Part shown: in pieces, positions 40,462-50,347 of the stretch | How the letters are laid out: the number at the start of each line of letters is the position of its first letter | Numbering within the stretch: the first letter of the stretch is position 1 | Assembly: GCF_026239555.1 (NCBI RefSeq) | Contig: NZ_JAPIVP010000002.1 | Span: 310,001 to 374,000, forward strand | DNA length: 64,000 nt | From: Pedobacter sp. PF22-3 | GTDB taxonomy: Bacteria; Bacteroidota; Bacteroidia; Sphingobacteriales; Sphingobacteriaceae | Direction: 5' to 3' | Translations under genes and position numbers: made by a program | The notes under the pieces: model-generated | What the model saw: the letters and a program-made list of their open reading frames with translations, nothing else | What the model was told of the DNA's origin: nothing | Databases searched by the model: none

Positions 40462-41043
40462 ATGAAAAATTTTCTAGCAACAGTAATTATCTCTGCAACA
40501 ACCATTTTTGCGGCAAATGCCCAGATCCAAAAAGGCAACGTAATGGTTGGCGGAAACTTAACCAACATTAACCTTGGTTTGGATAACCCAAAAATATTCA
40601 GTGTAGACATTACCCCAAAGGCAGCCTGGTTTATTCAGGATAACGTTGCAGTGGGTGGTTATGTAAATTTCGGTTTAAAAACAGCAAAAAACTCAAGTAC
40701 TACAACCAGTTATGGCGTTGGTGCATTGGGCCGCTATTATACCGGAAAAGATGTTGAGGTGTTACGCCACGGACGTTTATTTGCAGAAGCTACTGTTGGT
40801 ATTGGTGGTGTTAATGTGAGCAATGGCGGTGGTAATACAAACGGATTAAACTTAAGCGTTGGTCCAGGTTTTGCCTATTTCATTACACCAAATATTGGTC
40901 TTGAGACTTTGTTAAAATACAATGGCCTGGTTGGTTTTGGAAGCGCAACAACCCAAAATAACCTGAACCTTTCTTTCGGATTTCAGATTTATTTGCCGGG
41001 ACAAAGAGCAGCTAACAAAGTTAAAAGAGACATCAATAACTAA
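40462..41043 (+). CDS. Small outer membrane beta-barrel protein
   Basis: 193 residues, signal peptide 1-21 (IFAANAQ). Gly-rich alternating strands (MVGGNLTNINLGL, AVGGYVNFGLK, EATVGIGGVNVSNGGG, GPGFAYFITPNIGLET, LNLSFGFQIYLPG) indicate an eight-stranded barrel of the outer-membrane-beta-barrel superfamily. No enzymatic motif. It follows the OmpA gene by 22 bp and a strong terminator stands after it. Confidence 0.85.
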   Translation: MKNFLATVIISATTIFAANAQIQKGNVMVGGNLTNINLGLDNPKIFSVDITPKAAWFIQDNVAVGGYVNFGLKTAKNSSTTTSYGVGALGRYYTGKDVEVLRHGRLFAEATVGIGGVNVSNGGGNTNGLNLSVGPGFAYFITPNIGLETLLKYNGLVGFGSATTQNNLNLSFGFQIYLPGQRAANKVKRDINN

Positions 41044-41053
41044 AACTAAAAAT

Positions 41054-41089
41054 AAAGAAGCTGCTTTCCTCCGAAAGTGGCTTCTTTTC
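41054..41089 (+). terminator. Rho-independent terminator after the barrel gene
   Basis: AAAGAAGC-TGCTTTC, loop CTCC, GAAAGTG-GCTTCTTT followed by TCT: a 15-bp stem with two G-T pairs. It lies 11 bp after the stop. Confidence 0.8.
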
Positions 41090-41133
41090 TAAAGGACTAA
41101 ATCATTTACGACATCTAACCAATATCATAAATT

Positions 41134-42144
41134 ATGGAACATAAAATTCATACCCTGGGCGACAAGTCCGCAATCGGATTTATCAGCCGTTTATCATGGA
41201 GCGCAATTATTTCAGGCGTACTCATTGCTATCGCAGTTCAACTTCTCCTTAGTTTTTTAGGCCTGGGCATTGGCTTTGGAAGCATCAATCCGCTGGAGGA
41301 AGCTAAACCATTTAGTGGCCTCGGCACCGGAGCATTAATCTGGTGGATCATTACCATGCTAATCTCCGTATTTACTGGTGGTTGGGTAGCTGGTTGGTTT
41401 TCGAATCACATCCAAAGAACAGACCTGATTCTGCATGGGTTACTGACCTGGTGCTTGTTAACTTTCCTCAACATGTATTTAATCACTTCTTCAGTTGGAA
41501 AAGTTATCGGGGGAGTTGGTACGGTAATCACCAAAGGATTTTCACTTGCCGGAGAAGGGATTAAGGCTGCTGCACCAGAAGCTGGAAACATGATCAAAGA
41601 CCAGTTAAACGTAGATGAAAATACTTTCAGTAAAATGAAACAGGAGGCGCAATTGTTATTGAAGCAGACGGAGAAGAAAGAACTACAGCCTGGCGCACTT
41701 AATAAAAAATTAGATAAGGCAGCAAGCCAAGGAAAATCGACTGGAGAGGATGTTCTCGAAAATCCGCAGGAAGCTCAACAGAAAATAGATGACCTGTTCT
41801 CTAAATTGTTTTCTGAAAACGATTCTACTTTTAATGCCGTAGATAAAGAGGCATTGGTTAATGTGGTTAAAAACAGAACCGGAAAAAGTCAGGCAGAATC
41901 AGAACAGATTGTAGAAAACTGGATCAGTACGCTGAAAACAGCAAAAGAAAAGGTTAAAGAAGTAAAAGCCCAAGCAGAAGCAAAAGCCAGAGTAGTTGGT
42001 GATGAAATGGCGTCGGCACTATCCAAATTTGCAATATTCTCTTTTATTGGAATGATATTGGGTGCAGTAAGCGCGGCTTTTGGAGCCATTGTAGCTTCCC
42101 AAAAACGAGTTAAAACGATCGAAATCAGAGAAGAAAGAATTTAA
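41134..42144 (+). CDS. Uncharacterised membrane protein with long charged central region
   Basis: 336 residues. Membrane helices at about 22-46, 64-88 and 100-120, then a hydrophilic Lys/Glu/Gln-rich helical region (about 150-295), then a final membrane helix at about 302-324 (FIGMILGAVSAAFGAIVAS). No recognised catalytic motif and no family name I can give safely. It precedes a small membrane protein and CsbD with short gaps (17 and 53 bp), so the three probably form one operon linked to envelope or general stress. Confidence 0.75.
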   Translation: MEHKIHTLGDKSAIGFISRLSWSAIISGVLIAIAVQLLLSFLGLGIGFGSINPLEEAKPFSGLGTGALIWWIITMLISVFTGGWVAGWFSNHIQRTDLILHGLLTWCLLTFLNMYLITSSVGKVIGGVGTVITKGFSLAGEGIKAAAPEAGNMIKDQLNVDENTFSKMKQEAQLLLKQTEKKELQPGALNKKLDKAASQGKSTGEDVLENPQEAQQKIDDLFSKLFSENDSTFNAVDKEALVNVVKNRTGKSQAESEQIVENWISTLKTAKEKVKEVKAQAEAKARVVGDEMASALSKFAIFSFIGMILGAVSAAFGAIVASQKRVKTIEIREERI

Positions 42145-42161
42145 ACCAAATTATCTAAGCA

Positions 42162-42551
42162 ATGACTACAGGAAAAAAAATCGGAACCATTGCAGCAATT
42201 GTTGGCCTTGTACTGGTTATCGGCTTGATCTATTACAATTACTTTTTTGTCTTTGGCGAAGGGGTAAAAGCCGGGGAGCTGAATTACATCGTTAAAAAGG
42301 GATATATTTTCAAAACCAATGAGGGAAAACTCATTCAAAGCGGCGTTCGTTCCAGACAAATGGGTACGTTGGAAAACAATGAATTCGAATTTTCTGTAAC
42401 CGATGAAAGTATAGCTAGACAAATGATGGGAAACAGTGGCAAATTTTACGAACTGCATTATAAGGAATATAAAAGTAGCCTGCCCTGGAGAGGATTTAGC
42501 AGATATGTGGTAGATAGCGTTTATGCTGCTAAAGATGCTCAGAGCAGATAA
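42162..42551 (+). CDS. Small membrane-anchored protein of unknown function
   Basis: 129 residues. One N-terminal membrane helix (about 7-30, [20 protein letters not shown]), then a soluble region with [20 protein letters not shown] and EGKLIQSG. Proteins of this kind in Bacteroidota are sometimes labelled 6-phosphogluconate dehydrogenase, but at 129 residues and with no Rossmann motif that function is not supported. Second gene of the probable stress operon before CsbD. Confidence 0.8.
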   Translation: MTTGKKIGTIAAIVGLVLVIGLIYYNYFFVFGEGVKAGELNYIVKKGYIFKTNEGKLIQSGVRSRQMGTLENNEFEFSVTDESIARQMMGNSGKFYELHYKEYKSSLPWRGFSRYVVDSVYAAKDAQSR

Positions 42552-42604
42552 GGCACAGCCAATTTTCAACAACAACAGAAATATCAATCTTAAATACTAA
42601 AACA

Positions 42605-42790
42605 ATGGACAAATTAGAATTAAAAGGCGCCTGGAACGAACTTAAAGGAAAAGTTAAACAGGCCTACGCAGATTTAACTGAAGACGATTTAAAGTATGAG
42701 GAGGGAAAAGATGATGAACTTTATGGTAAACTGCAACAAAAAACAGGTAAAACCCGCGAGCAGATTGTAGATTGGTTAAAATCTTTGTAA
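42605..42790 (+). CDS. CsbD-family stress protein
   Basis: 61 residues: [20 protein letters not shown] followed by [19 protein letters not shown], the CsbD pattern. Small, charged and helical. CsbD proteins are induced in general stress in many bacteria; their molecular job is not known. Last gene before a clear terminator. Confidence 0.93.
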   Translation: MDKLELKGAWNELKGKVKQAYADLTEDDLKYEEGKDDELYGKLQQKTGKTREQIVDWLKSL

Positions 42791-42800
42791 AAGAGAACCT

Positions 42801-42834
42801 ACAGGCTTCTATTAATATTTAGAAGCCTGTTTTA
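42801..42834 (+). terminator. Rho-independent terminator after csbD-like gene
   Basis: ACAGGCTTCT and AGAAGCCTGT form a perfect 10-bp stem with a 10-base loop, followed by TTTA. It starts 11 bp after the stop codon. Confidence 0.88.
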
Positions 42835-43029
42835 TTATATGAAAGGTCATTTCATCCCGTCATTTCCGTCAAATGGTAGATGCAAAAATCGTTTGAAGTA
42901 GGAAAAGTTCTGTGAATCTGACAGGCTTGTAATGGGCAAAAAATTCCGAATTATTCTATACAGAAACTAACCTGGAATTGCAATATAATTTAAGAGCCTG
43001 TTTAAAATTAAATAAAATTTATTTCGTAT

Positions 43030-43079
43030 GTCAGTCTTTATCAAAATATCAAGAAGTCTTCGACTACGCTCAGACTGAC
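43030..43079 (-). repeat. GTCAGTCTGAGCGTAG dispersed repeat in a palindrome
   Basis: Minus-strand GTCAGTCTGAGCGTAGTCGA followed by AGAC (43079-43056). Outer arms GTCAGTCT (43030-43037) and AGACTGAC (43072-43079) pair. The flank GTTTAAAATTAA...TTTCGTATG resembles that of the copy at 50114. Confidence 0.7.
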
Positions 43080-43150
43080 CAACCGCGGCGCCTAACTTAA
43101 TGACAAATTTGGTCAGCCAATCTCAATAACAAATTATTAATTTTTCTCTT

Positions 43151-46100
43151 TTATTTCTTTTGAATAATTTTAAAATCACTAAATGATGCATAACCAAAAA
43201 TATCTCCATAGGTAGCATGATAAACGCCTACCTGTAAAACACGGCCCATATCATCTCTTTTTACCGGACTGCCCGGGAGGTTAACCCAATCCTTTCCATC
43301 CTGACTGCCACGCATAAAAAATAGATTGCCTTGCCTTTGTATTTGTAAATGACGATAAAAATTCCATCCGGATTGGTTATTCAATTGTTTACGTTCTCCA
43401 GAACGAAAATCAGTAACAATGTTTCCAATGCCCCAGCCTGTCATTACGCCATTTTGTAAAAGCTTAGTCGTACCAGAAGGTTCTTTAACCATTAAACCAC
43501 CTTCATTTGCGCCATAGGCTTTCCTTTGGTTCAACCCTAACATATCCGACAACACCACCTCAGCAACAAAATCACCTTCCACTTTATTGTAGGCAAATGG
43601 CCCTATTGCCATGGATCCATCCCAGAATGTATGGTGCGATACCAACTTCAATACTCCGGAGTGCTGGGCAACGGTGTCCGCATTTCCGATCAAACCGTCC
43701 CAGGAAGTTCCTTTCAAACCATCTGCACTTGCCGGAACAGATAACGCCGTTCCATTTTGCTTTCTGATTACAAAAAGTGTAGAATCTGTCGTAACGGCAC
43801 AAGGCAATGAGGTTTGGGTAACATTGCCAAAGTTATCTCTAACCTTTACGGTGTAAGTATAGCGCTTTTCTGGCGCAACAGTAAAATCAGTATAATCTGC
43901 AGATTTTAACCATTTTCGGGCATTTTTATCTTCGTCACTTTTAAAAAGGTATTCGAAATTGGTGCCCGGTAATGTTGGTTTATTCGCAGCCATATAAACG
44001 ATATTGGGTGTAACAGCTGACGGTTTCGAGGCGAATGATGCATTTATGAGGTTATTATTTAGTTTCTGTTTCCAAAAATCAAACTCCTGCGTACACCCAC
44101 TATCATCAAGACCATAATTGAACACAGAAATTGAAGATATGGCAACTGATTTTCCTTCTGTTGCAGATCCGATTAAAATGTGTGGATCTTTTTGTGTGTT
44201 AGACCCATCAATATTTACGGCTAATTTACCATTTATAAAAACATTGAATTTCCCTTTATAATAAGTACAGATCAGCTGTTGCCACTTTCCAGAGCCTACT
44301 ATCCTAGCCCTTTTACGCCCAAAAAATAATTCTGTTTTTGTACCAACCTGCGCGTATAATGAAAAAATGGCGCTAAAAGGTTTTGAAAAGTCTAGTATCC
44401 TGGCCAACTCCTTTCCGAGAAGTAACTCTTCACCACTACCTAATGTCACCGCTATTTTGCCATCTACATCAGCAACTTCTGCTTTATCTATAACTATGAG
44501 TTCTCCCAAAGCAGCTCCGTTATTGGTCCACTGATCTAAATTGCCATATTCGAGATTTTTTGCTTCTACATGTAACACTGTACTATTATGCAGTCCTTTT
44601 TTATAGGCGGCTTTAATTTCATCGTGGCTTAGTGGGATATCATAAATTTTCAACGAAGCCAATGCACCGGAAAATCCTGCGCTTCCATCTTCATTTCCGC
44701 CGATTAGAAAATGTTTGAGGTTATTGATAAAAAGCATCTTTCTTTCGCTCCTATCCAACTCTCCATCAACATAGATCCGTTCCATTGTACCATCAAAAAC
44801 AATGCTGATCAGATGCCATTCATTGGCTTTTGGTAAGTGTTTGTATCCTAAATCTGCCCATCCAAGGTGGGTTACTGCACCAGCCGTTTTACTATTTCCA
44901 TAACCAGCGGCAGCATTACTTAAATTAACCCCTCCCTGCCCGGTCCACGATACAATAGTTTCTTCTTTATCAATCTCTGGATTTAGCACCCACATACTTA
45001 TACTATAGCTGCTGTTTCCAAGCAGAGACTGTGGCGCAGGACCTGATGAAGCTAAGCGTTCCTGACCAGTAAAAATCAATGCTTTTTTACCTCCGATCAT
45101 TGTTGTAATGGGTTTAGTTATTCCACCCGCTAAAAAGTACCCACCCAGCTTACCTTTATTTGGAACGTTCGCTATAACGGTACCTGTGCGGAGATTATCC
45201 AATACCAGATCTACCAACAGACCTTTTGGTTCAAAGACACTTAAAGGTTGCCATTTTTTAATTTTGGTATGCATTACCGGATGATATTCCGCATCATCGA
45301 AAACCTTAATATTCCATATGGCTTTATTCAATCCCGGATATTCGGTCCGTAAAACCATTGTCCGCAGGTACCTCGCCTTAACATTCCCAAAATCAATCAT
45401 CGGGCTGCCGTGTTGGGTATTTTTGCTGCGATCTGCATATATTTTCCATGTTTTCCCGTCAATCGAATACATGATCTTATATTGATAGTACCAGGTGGCG
45501 TATTCAAACTGCGTATGGATACTTTTAACAGGAAATATTTTTCCTAAATCTACCTGCACCCAGGCAGGCCCCACATTGCTTTTACCTTTCCATAAGGTTC
45601 CATTATTATCATCAAAGGCAAATTCCGCTTTAAAATTTTCATCATAGCTGGAAGATGCGGACACTTTTTTACCACGCACTAAATTTGGATGTGGATTGGC
45701 ATTTTTGGCCAGATAACCGATTCCGGTATGTGTAGGCGAAATTTTAAGTATATTCCCTTCATCATCAAACTGCATCTTATCTGCAGCAACCTGCCTGTGG
45801 TAACCGCCATCATTATGCGGATTATTATGCCGGTGATAAACCAGGTAAAAATCATCACGTTGCTGCAATACAGATTGGTGTCCAGGCCCGTGCACCGTCC
45901 CGTCTTTATTTGTAGATAAAATCGGGTTATTAGTGCCGTATTTAAATGGCCCCATTGGGTTAGTTGCAGTTGCGTATTGAACCCTGTAAGTGCCATCTTC
46001 ACAATAGCCTGATGAATAAGTTAAATAATAAATTCCTTTTCTTTTAAACATAAAGGGTGCTTCAAAAAAATCTTTTGCATCAGTATTCGGAATCTGGGCC

Positions 46101-46675
46101 AGCTTGGAAAAGGATTTCATGTCTTTGTTTAAAAGGCCAACCCCACAGCCATGGTTGGGATAAATACCCCAGGTGCCCCAATACATATAATATTGGCCAT
46201 CGTCGTCCTTAAAAGTCTGCCCATCAAGCGTAATCACATTTGGCACCATAAAATTAGACACAATAGGCTTGCCCTTAGGCAAAAGGGAGGTCCATGGCCC
46301 AACAGGACTATGAGAGGAGGCGCCAAAAATTTCAACAGGCTGGCAATAGTACAGATAATACTGACCGTCGGCACCCTGGGTTACATCGGGCGCCCAGTAA
46401 TAGTGCGTGGTTGGCCAGTTCATATCCTGCATGGTCCAATTCACAAAGTCTTTGGATGTCCATACCTGAGCGGGGCCGAAACCACCGCCATTACCATCTG
46501 TTGTCGCATAAATATAATAGGTATCCCCGAACTTCTTTACCGTTGGATCTGCAAAATAACCCGGGATAATTGGATTTCCATGTAGCACAGCCTCCTTTGC
46601 AGATTGTGCGAGGACAATTTGAAAAGTAGAGCACAGCAGGAATAAAATGAATTGCTTTAAATATTTTTTATTCAT
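43151..46675 (-). CDS. Multidomain GH43 protein with F5/8 type C, two LamG-like and DUF1349-like domains
   Basis: 1174 residues. Signal peptide 1-23 (FQIVLAQ). GH43 propeller about 30-320: base Asp43 in GYFADPTV, Asp151 in ITLDGQTFKDDDG, acid Glu205 in FFEAPFMFKRKG. F5/8 type C (CBM32-like) about 328-462 (GKKVSASSSYDENFKAEFAF). LamG-like fold about 485-690 (SYSISMWVLNP, WHLISIVFDGTMERIYVDG) and a second about 700-855 (KWQQLICTYYKGKFNVFING). A fibronectin-like stretch about 880-965; a C-terminal DUF1349-like concanavalin domain about 975-1174. Probably a large exported arabinanase or arabinofuranosidase with several binding modules. It diverges from a GH127/146-type gene. Confidence 0.9.
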   Translation of the reverse strand: MNKKYLKQFILFLLCSTFQIVLAQSAKEAVLHGNPIIPGYFADPTVKKFGDTYYIYATTDGNGGGFGPAQVWTSKDFVNWTMQDMNWPTTHYYWAPDVTQGADGQYYLYYCQPVEIFGASSHSPVGPWTSLLPKGKPIVSNFMVPNVITLDGQTFKDDDGQYYMYWGTWGIYPNHGCGVGLLNKDMKSFSKLAQIPNTDAKDFFEAPFMFKRKGIYYLTYSSGYCEDGTYRVQYATATNPMGPFKYGTNNPILSTNKDGTVHGPGHQSVLQQRDDFYLVYHRHNNPHNDGGYHRQVAADKMQFDDEGNILKISPTHTGIGYLAKNANPHPNLVRGKKVSASSSYDENFKAEFAFDDNNGTLWKGKSNVGPAWVQVDLGKIFPVKSIHTQFEYATWYYQYKIMYSIDGKTWKIYADRSKNTQHGSPMIDFGNVKARYLRTMVLRTEYPGLNKAIWNIKVFDDAEYHPVMHTKIKKWQPLSVFEPKGLLVDLVLDNLRTGTVIANVPNKGKLGGYFLAGGITKPITTMIGGKKALIFTGQERLASSGPAPQSLLGNSSYSISMWVLNPEIDKEETIVSWTGQGGVNLSNAAAGYGNSKTAGAVTHLGWADLGYKHLPKANEWHLISIVFDGTMERIYVDGELDRSERKMLFINNLKHFLIGGNEDGSAGFSGALASLKIYDIPLSHDEIKAAYKKGLHNSTVLHVEAKNLEYGNLDQWTNNGAALGELIVIDKAEVADVDGKIAVTLGSGEELLLGKELARILDFSKPFSAIFSLYAQVGTKTELFFGRKRARIVGSGKWQQLICTYYKGKFNVFINGKLAVNIDGSNTQKDPHILIGSATEGKSVAISSISVFNYGLDDSGCTQEFDFWKQKLNNNLINASFASKPSAVTPNIVYMAANKPTLPGTNFEYLFKSDEDKNARKWLKSADYTDFTVAPEKRYTYTVKVRDNFGNVTQTSLPCAVTTDSTLFVIRKQNGTALSVPASADGLKGTSWDGLIGNADTVAQHSGVLKLVSHHTFWDGSMAIGPFAYNKVEGDFVAEVVLSDMLGLNQRKAYGANEGGLMVKEPSGTTKLLQNGVMTGWGIGNIVTDFRSGERKQLNNQSGWNFYRHLQIQRQGNLFFMRGSQDGKDWVNLPGSPVKRDDMGRVLQVGVYHATYGDIFGYASFSDFKIIQKK

Positions 46676-46987
46676 GGTTAAGTGTTACATCAGGAGTTTT
46701 GGGAACAGCTGTTATAGGTCAGCCTGTAAATATAAACGAAGTACTACGCAGATTACCGTTGGATATTAATGCATAGTATCAATATTTTAACCTTTCACTT
46801 TTTAATGCTCCAATCTTTAAAATATTCTCTTCTCTGGAGGGAAAACAAAAACGATCCAAGAAAATACAATTCACACCATAATCGGGCATTAATTTACATT
46901 TCTAGTGTAAAATAAGGTTAAAATATGCACAATACCTGCAATTTCTAGGGCTTCGTCTATTGCTCTTTTTGTTTAATTTTATCAATT
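46676..46987. promoter_or_regulatory. 312-bp divergent promoter region
   Basis: Lies between the starts of the multidomain GH43 (minus) and the LamG-GH127/146 gene (plus). AT-rich; no convincing promoter pair, palindrome or repeat could be assigned. Confidence 0.35.
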
Positions 46988-49900
46988 ATGAAAATTTACA
47001 AAGTCTTCAGCTCCATTCTATATCTTGCTGTTTTTATAGTGACAAGCAACACGGTTCTGGCACAAAATGGTGATCAGATCCTGGATGGCATTGGCGAAAC
47101 AGCGATGAGCGCCAGATATGAACTTAAAGGTGATTTAAAGGATTGGTCCAGAAATCGCTTTAATGCAAACTTCATTGGAGGTCAGCCGCAATTTGTACAA
47201 GACAGTCGCTTCGGAAAAGTACTTTCTTTGCCAGGAACTACCGAAACTTATGTAAGCATACCTGCAGCCGCCTTAGCAGACATTGAATCCATCAGCATCA
47301 CCAGTTGGGTTTTGCTTAAAAGCGAACGTTCAGATCAAAGTTTTTTTGACTTTGGTCAAAGCGCGGATAAACATTTTTCTTCAAAACTGAACAGTAAACA
47401 GCATGATCAGGGTTTTCTTGCGATGATCCAAAATGGGAAAGGCTCAGGTATAATCGCAAAGGGGCCTATGCCTGCCATTAACCAATGGGCGCATCTGGCC
47501 ATTGTTGTTGACATTTCTTCAAAATCTATGGTGAGTTACCTTAACGGTAAAAAGGTTGCTGAAGCAAAAGATATCAACTTTGATCTTACAGCTATTTTCG
47601 GTCAGAACAAATCGGACAGGAAACTACTGAACCTTGGCAAAGCGATATTGGGCAAAAATACCGAGCTGAATGCATTAATCCACGATTTCAGGATTTATCG
47701 GGTGCCTTTAAATGCCAAGCAGATCGTTTCCATTTACCGCCACGAACAAAACGGGGCCAACGAAACAACAGTTAACACTTCGGCTAAAACAGATGATAAC
47801 CTGCAACATTTTCCTGCAGATGCACCCCAATTATATACCAAATATCTGACCCAGGTAAATGATATTAATGTAATAACGAGCGTAGGTAATCTGCCACGAT
47901 TGCCAGGTGCTGTTGCCGGAACTTATCAACCAGGTAAAACTGGCCCGATGGTAAAGGTAATCTGGCCCAATCCAACAGATAATTCAACAGTTGCCCAACC
48001 CGGAAATTATACGATTACCGGTTATGTACCAGGAACAAACTTTAAGCCGAAAGCACTGGTAAAGGTGACCGCGACCGACAATGAAGCGACACCTACTATT
48101 AAGCTACAACCTTTTGCCCTGAACCAGGTAATGCTAAAGGCTGATCATGAAGGGCATGATACGAAATTTATTGAAAACAGGGATAAATTTATCCGCACAT
48201 TGGCTAAAACAGATCCTAATTCGTTCCTGTATATGTTTCGTCATGCTTTTGGTCAGAAACAGCCCGCCGATTCGAAACCACTTGGAGTATGGGATAGCGA
48301 AGATACTAAATTACGAGGTCATGCTACCGGGCATTATTTAAGTGCCATTGCGCAAGCTTATGCAGGTGCAGGTAATGATAAAGCATTGCAGAAAATTTTC
48401 GCCGATAAAATGGAGTATATGGTAAACACACTTTATAACCTATCTCAATTGTCCGGAAAACCTCAAAAAGCGGGTGGTGCTGCTGTTGCAGATCCACTAG
48501 CTATTCCTTTTGGCCCTGGAAAAACTGCTTATGATTCTGATATTAGCGAAAAGGGAATCAGAAGGGATTACTGGAATTGGGGAAAAGGGTTCATCAGCGC
48601 CTATCCACCAGATCAGTTTATCATGCTTGAAAATGGCGCTAAATACGGCGGACAAAACAATCAGATTTGGGCACCTTATTATACTTTACATAAAATTTTA
48701 GCTGGGCTGATTGATATTTACGAGGTTAGCGGTAATAAAAAAGCACTTGAAGTTGCAACCAATATGAGTGACTGGGTATACACCCGACTAAGCCATTTGC
48801 CACAACACACCTTAACCAAAATGTGGAGTACCTATATTGCTGGTGAGTTTGGTGGCATGAATGAATCAATGGCACATCTCTACAGAATTACCGGAAAAGA
48901 AAATTACCTGAAAACGGCGCAGCTTTTTGACAACATCGGTTTGTTTTATGGCGATGCCGCACATAGCAATGGATTAGTTAAAAATGTGGATCTTTTGCGC
49001 GGCCTTCACGCTAATCAGCATATTCCTCAGATTGTGGGTAGTATGGAACTTTATCGCGTATCAAAGCAGTCAGATTACTTTAAAATTGCGGATAACTTCT
49101 GGCATAAAGTCGTAAATAATTACATGTATAGTATAGGCGGTGTTGCTGGCGCGAGAAATCCGGCCAATGCAGAATGTTTTATTGCACAGCCGGGAACCTT
49201 ATATGAAAATGGATTTTCTGAAGGTGGGCAAAATGAAACCTGCGCCACCTACAATATGCTTAAACTTACGGGAGATCTGTTTCTCTTCGAACAAAAAGCA
49301 GAATTAATGGACTATTACGAACGGGCTTTATATAATGATATCTTAGCTTCAGTAGCAAAAGATAATCCTGGAAATACTTACCACATATCGCTTAGACCAG
49401 GTTCTGCTAAACAATTCAGCAATGATGATATGACCGGTTTTACCTGTTGCAATGGTACCGCATTGGAAAGTAGTACCAAGTTACAGAATGCTATTTATTT
49501 TAAAGATCAGCAAAATCAATCTTTATATGTTAACCTTTTCATCCCATCTGTATTAAACTGGTCAGAGCGAAAAATTAAAATTGAACAAACTACCAACTAT
49601 CCAAAATCAGATCAAACCAGTTTAACCATCAACGGTAATGGTCAATTTGACCTGTACGTGCGGGTTCCGGGATGGGCAACAAAGGGTTTCTTTGTTAAAA
49701 TTAATGGTCAGCAACAAGAGTTAAATGCAGTTTCGGGAACTTATCTTAAAATTTCCAGAAACTGGAAATCCGGAGATCAGGTTGATTTAACAATGCCTTT
49801 TCAGTTTCATTTAGATCCGGTAATGGATCAGCAGAATATTGCGAGTTTGTTCTACGGTCCCATACTGCTTGCCGCACAGGAGCCAGAAGCAAGAAAAGAA

Positions 49901-50053
49901 TGGCGTAATGTTGTACTTAATGCTGATGATTTGGGAGAAACCATCAAAGGCAATCCAGCCAAACTGGAATTTACGATAGACGGAGTTTTGTTTAAACCAT
50001 TTTATGATAGCTACGGAAGGCATTCGGTTTACCTGGATGTGACCTTAAAATAA
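46988..50053 (+). CDS. LamG-Ig-GH127/GH146-type beta-L-arabinofuranosidase
   Basis: 1021 residues. Signal peptide 1-25 (NTVLAQ). N-terminal LamG-like domain about 40-250 (ISITSWVLLKSER, LIHDFRIYRVPLNAKQI); bacterial Ig-like domain about 295-362 (GAVAGTYQPGKTGPMVKVIW); DUF1680 alpha/alpha barrel about 375-830 with HATGHYLSAIAQAYAG, YYTLHKILAGLIDIYE and GGMNESMAHLY; zinc/catalytic residues Glu750-x-Cys752 (NETCATYNMLKL) and Cys820-Cys821 (FTCCNGTA); C-terminal beta-sandwich. The shape, with its Ig-like module and larger barrel inserts, favours GH146, but this is not certain. It should cleave beta-L-arabinofuranosides. The divergent GH43 partner suggests joint action on an arabinan-type substrate. 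Confidence 0.91.
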   Translation: MKIYKVFSSILYLAVFIVTSNTVLAQNGDQILDGIGETAMSARYELKGDLKDWSRNRFNANFIGGQPQFVQDSRFGKVLSLPGTTETYVSIPAAALADIESISITSWVLLKSERSDQSFFDFGQSADKHFSSKLNSKQHDQGFLAMIQNGKGSGIIAKGPMPAINQWAHLAIVVDISSKSMVSYLNGKKVAEAKDINFDLTAIFGQNKSDRKLLNLGKAILGKNTELNALIHDFRIYRVPLNAKQIVSIYRHEQNGANETTVNTSAKTDDNLQHFPADAPQLYTKYLTQVNDINVITSVGNLPRLPGAVAGTYQPGKTGPMVKVIWPNPTDNSTVAQPGNYTITGYVPGTNFKPKALVKVTATDNEATPTIKLQPFALNQVMLKADHEGHDTKFIENRDKFIRTLAKTDPNSFLYMFRHAFGQKQPADSKPLGVWDSEDTKLRGHATGHYLSAIAQAYAGAGNDKALQKIFADKMEYMVNTLYNLSQLSGKPQKAGGAAVADPLAIPFGPGKTAYDSDISEKGIRRDYWNWGKGFISAYPPDQFIMLENGAKYGGQNNQIWAPYYTLHKILAGLIDIYEVSGNKKALEVATNMSDWVYTRLSHLPQHTLTKMWSTYIAGEFGGMNESMAHLYRITGKENYLKTAQLFDNIGLFYGDAAHSNGLVKNVDLLRGLHANQHIPQIVGSMELYRVSKQSDYFKIADNFWHKVVNNYMYSIGGVAGARNPANAECFIAQPGTLYENGFSEGGQNETCATYNMLKLTGDLFLFEQKAELMDYYERALYNDILASVAKDNPGNTYHISLRPGSAKQFSNDDMTGFTCCNGTALESSTKLQNAIYFKDQQNQSLYVNLFIPSVLNWSERKIKIEQTTNYPKSDQTSLTINGNGQFDLYVRVPGWATKGFFVKINGQQQELNAVSGTYLKISRNWKSGDQVDLTMPFQFHLDPVMDQQNIASLFYGPILLAAQEPEARKEWRNVVLNADDLGETIKGNPAKLEFTIDGVLFKPFYDSYGRHSVYLDVTLK

Positions 50054-50113
50054 GCAATTGGGGAAACAGCTCAGACCGAAATAATAAAAGCTTGTTTAAA
50101 AATTAATTCGTAC

Positions 50114-50137
50114 GTCAGTCTGAGCGTAGTCGAAGAC
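50114..50137 (+). repeat. GTCAGTCTGAGCGTAG dispersed repeat
   Basis: GTCAGTCTGAGCGTAGTCGA then AGAC. Same motif as the minus-strand copy at 43056-43079; the upstream flank GCTTGTTTAAAAATTAATTC is shared in part. Confidence 0.7.
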
Positions 50138-50215
50138 CATTTTTAATGCAATAATAAAAATGCATTTAATAAAAGCAATCCATTATGCTACCGTTGACAG
50201 ATTCATAAAAAAGGT

Positions 50216-50312
50216 CGTCATTGCGAGGAGGAACGACGAAGCAATCTATCATGCTAGTAATCCTCGCTATGAAGATTGCTTCGTCGGCTGAAAAAGCCTT
50301 CTCGCAATGACG
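50216..50312. repeat. 97-bp REP-like palindromic element
   Basis: Outer arms CGTCATTGCGAG / CTCGCAATGACG, inner arms ACGACGAAGCAATCT / AGATTGCTTCGTCG. The loop (about CATGCTAGTAATCCTCGCTA) is also conserved, in inverted orientation, in the copy at 57732-57828. Equal length and shared loop imply descent from one mobile element. Confidence 0.88.
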
Positions 50313-50347
50313 AATCACTCGGGGAAATTTTATTTCCATTAAATTCT

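Larger units (their letters stand above)
42791..43150. other. 360-bp convergent intergenic region
   Basis: Contains the terminator at 42801-42834 and one GTCAGTCTGAGCGTAG-type repeat on the minus strand (43030-43079). No gene seen. Confidence 0.7.

Noticed and set aside
42162-42551. Label 6-phosphogluconate dehydrogenase for the 129-residue protein
   Set aside because: No nucleotide-binding motif and far too short; the name used for similar proteins seems to be a propagated error.
46151-46585. 144-codon frame antisense to the GH43 domain
   Set aside because: Opposite strand of the conserved GH43 propeller; it results from codon bias of the real gene.
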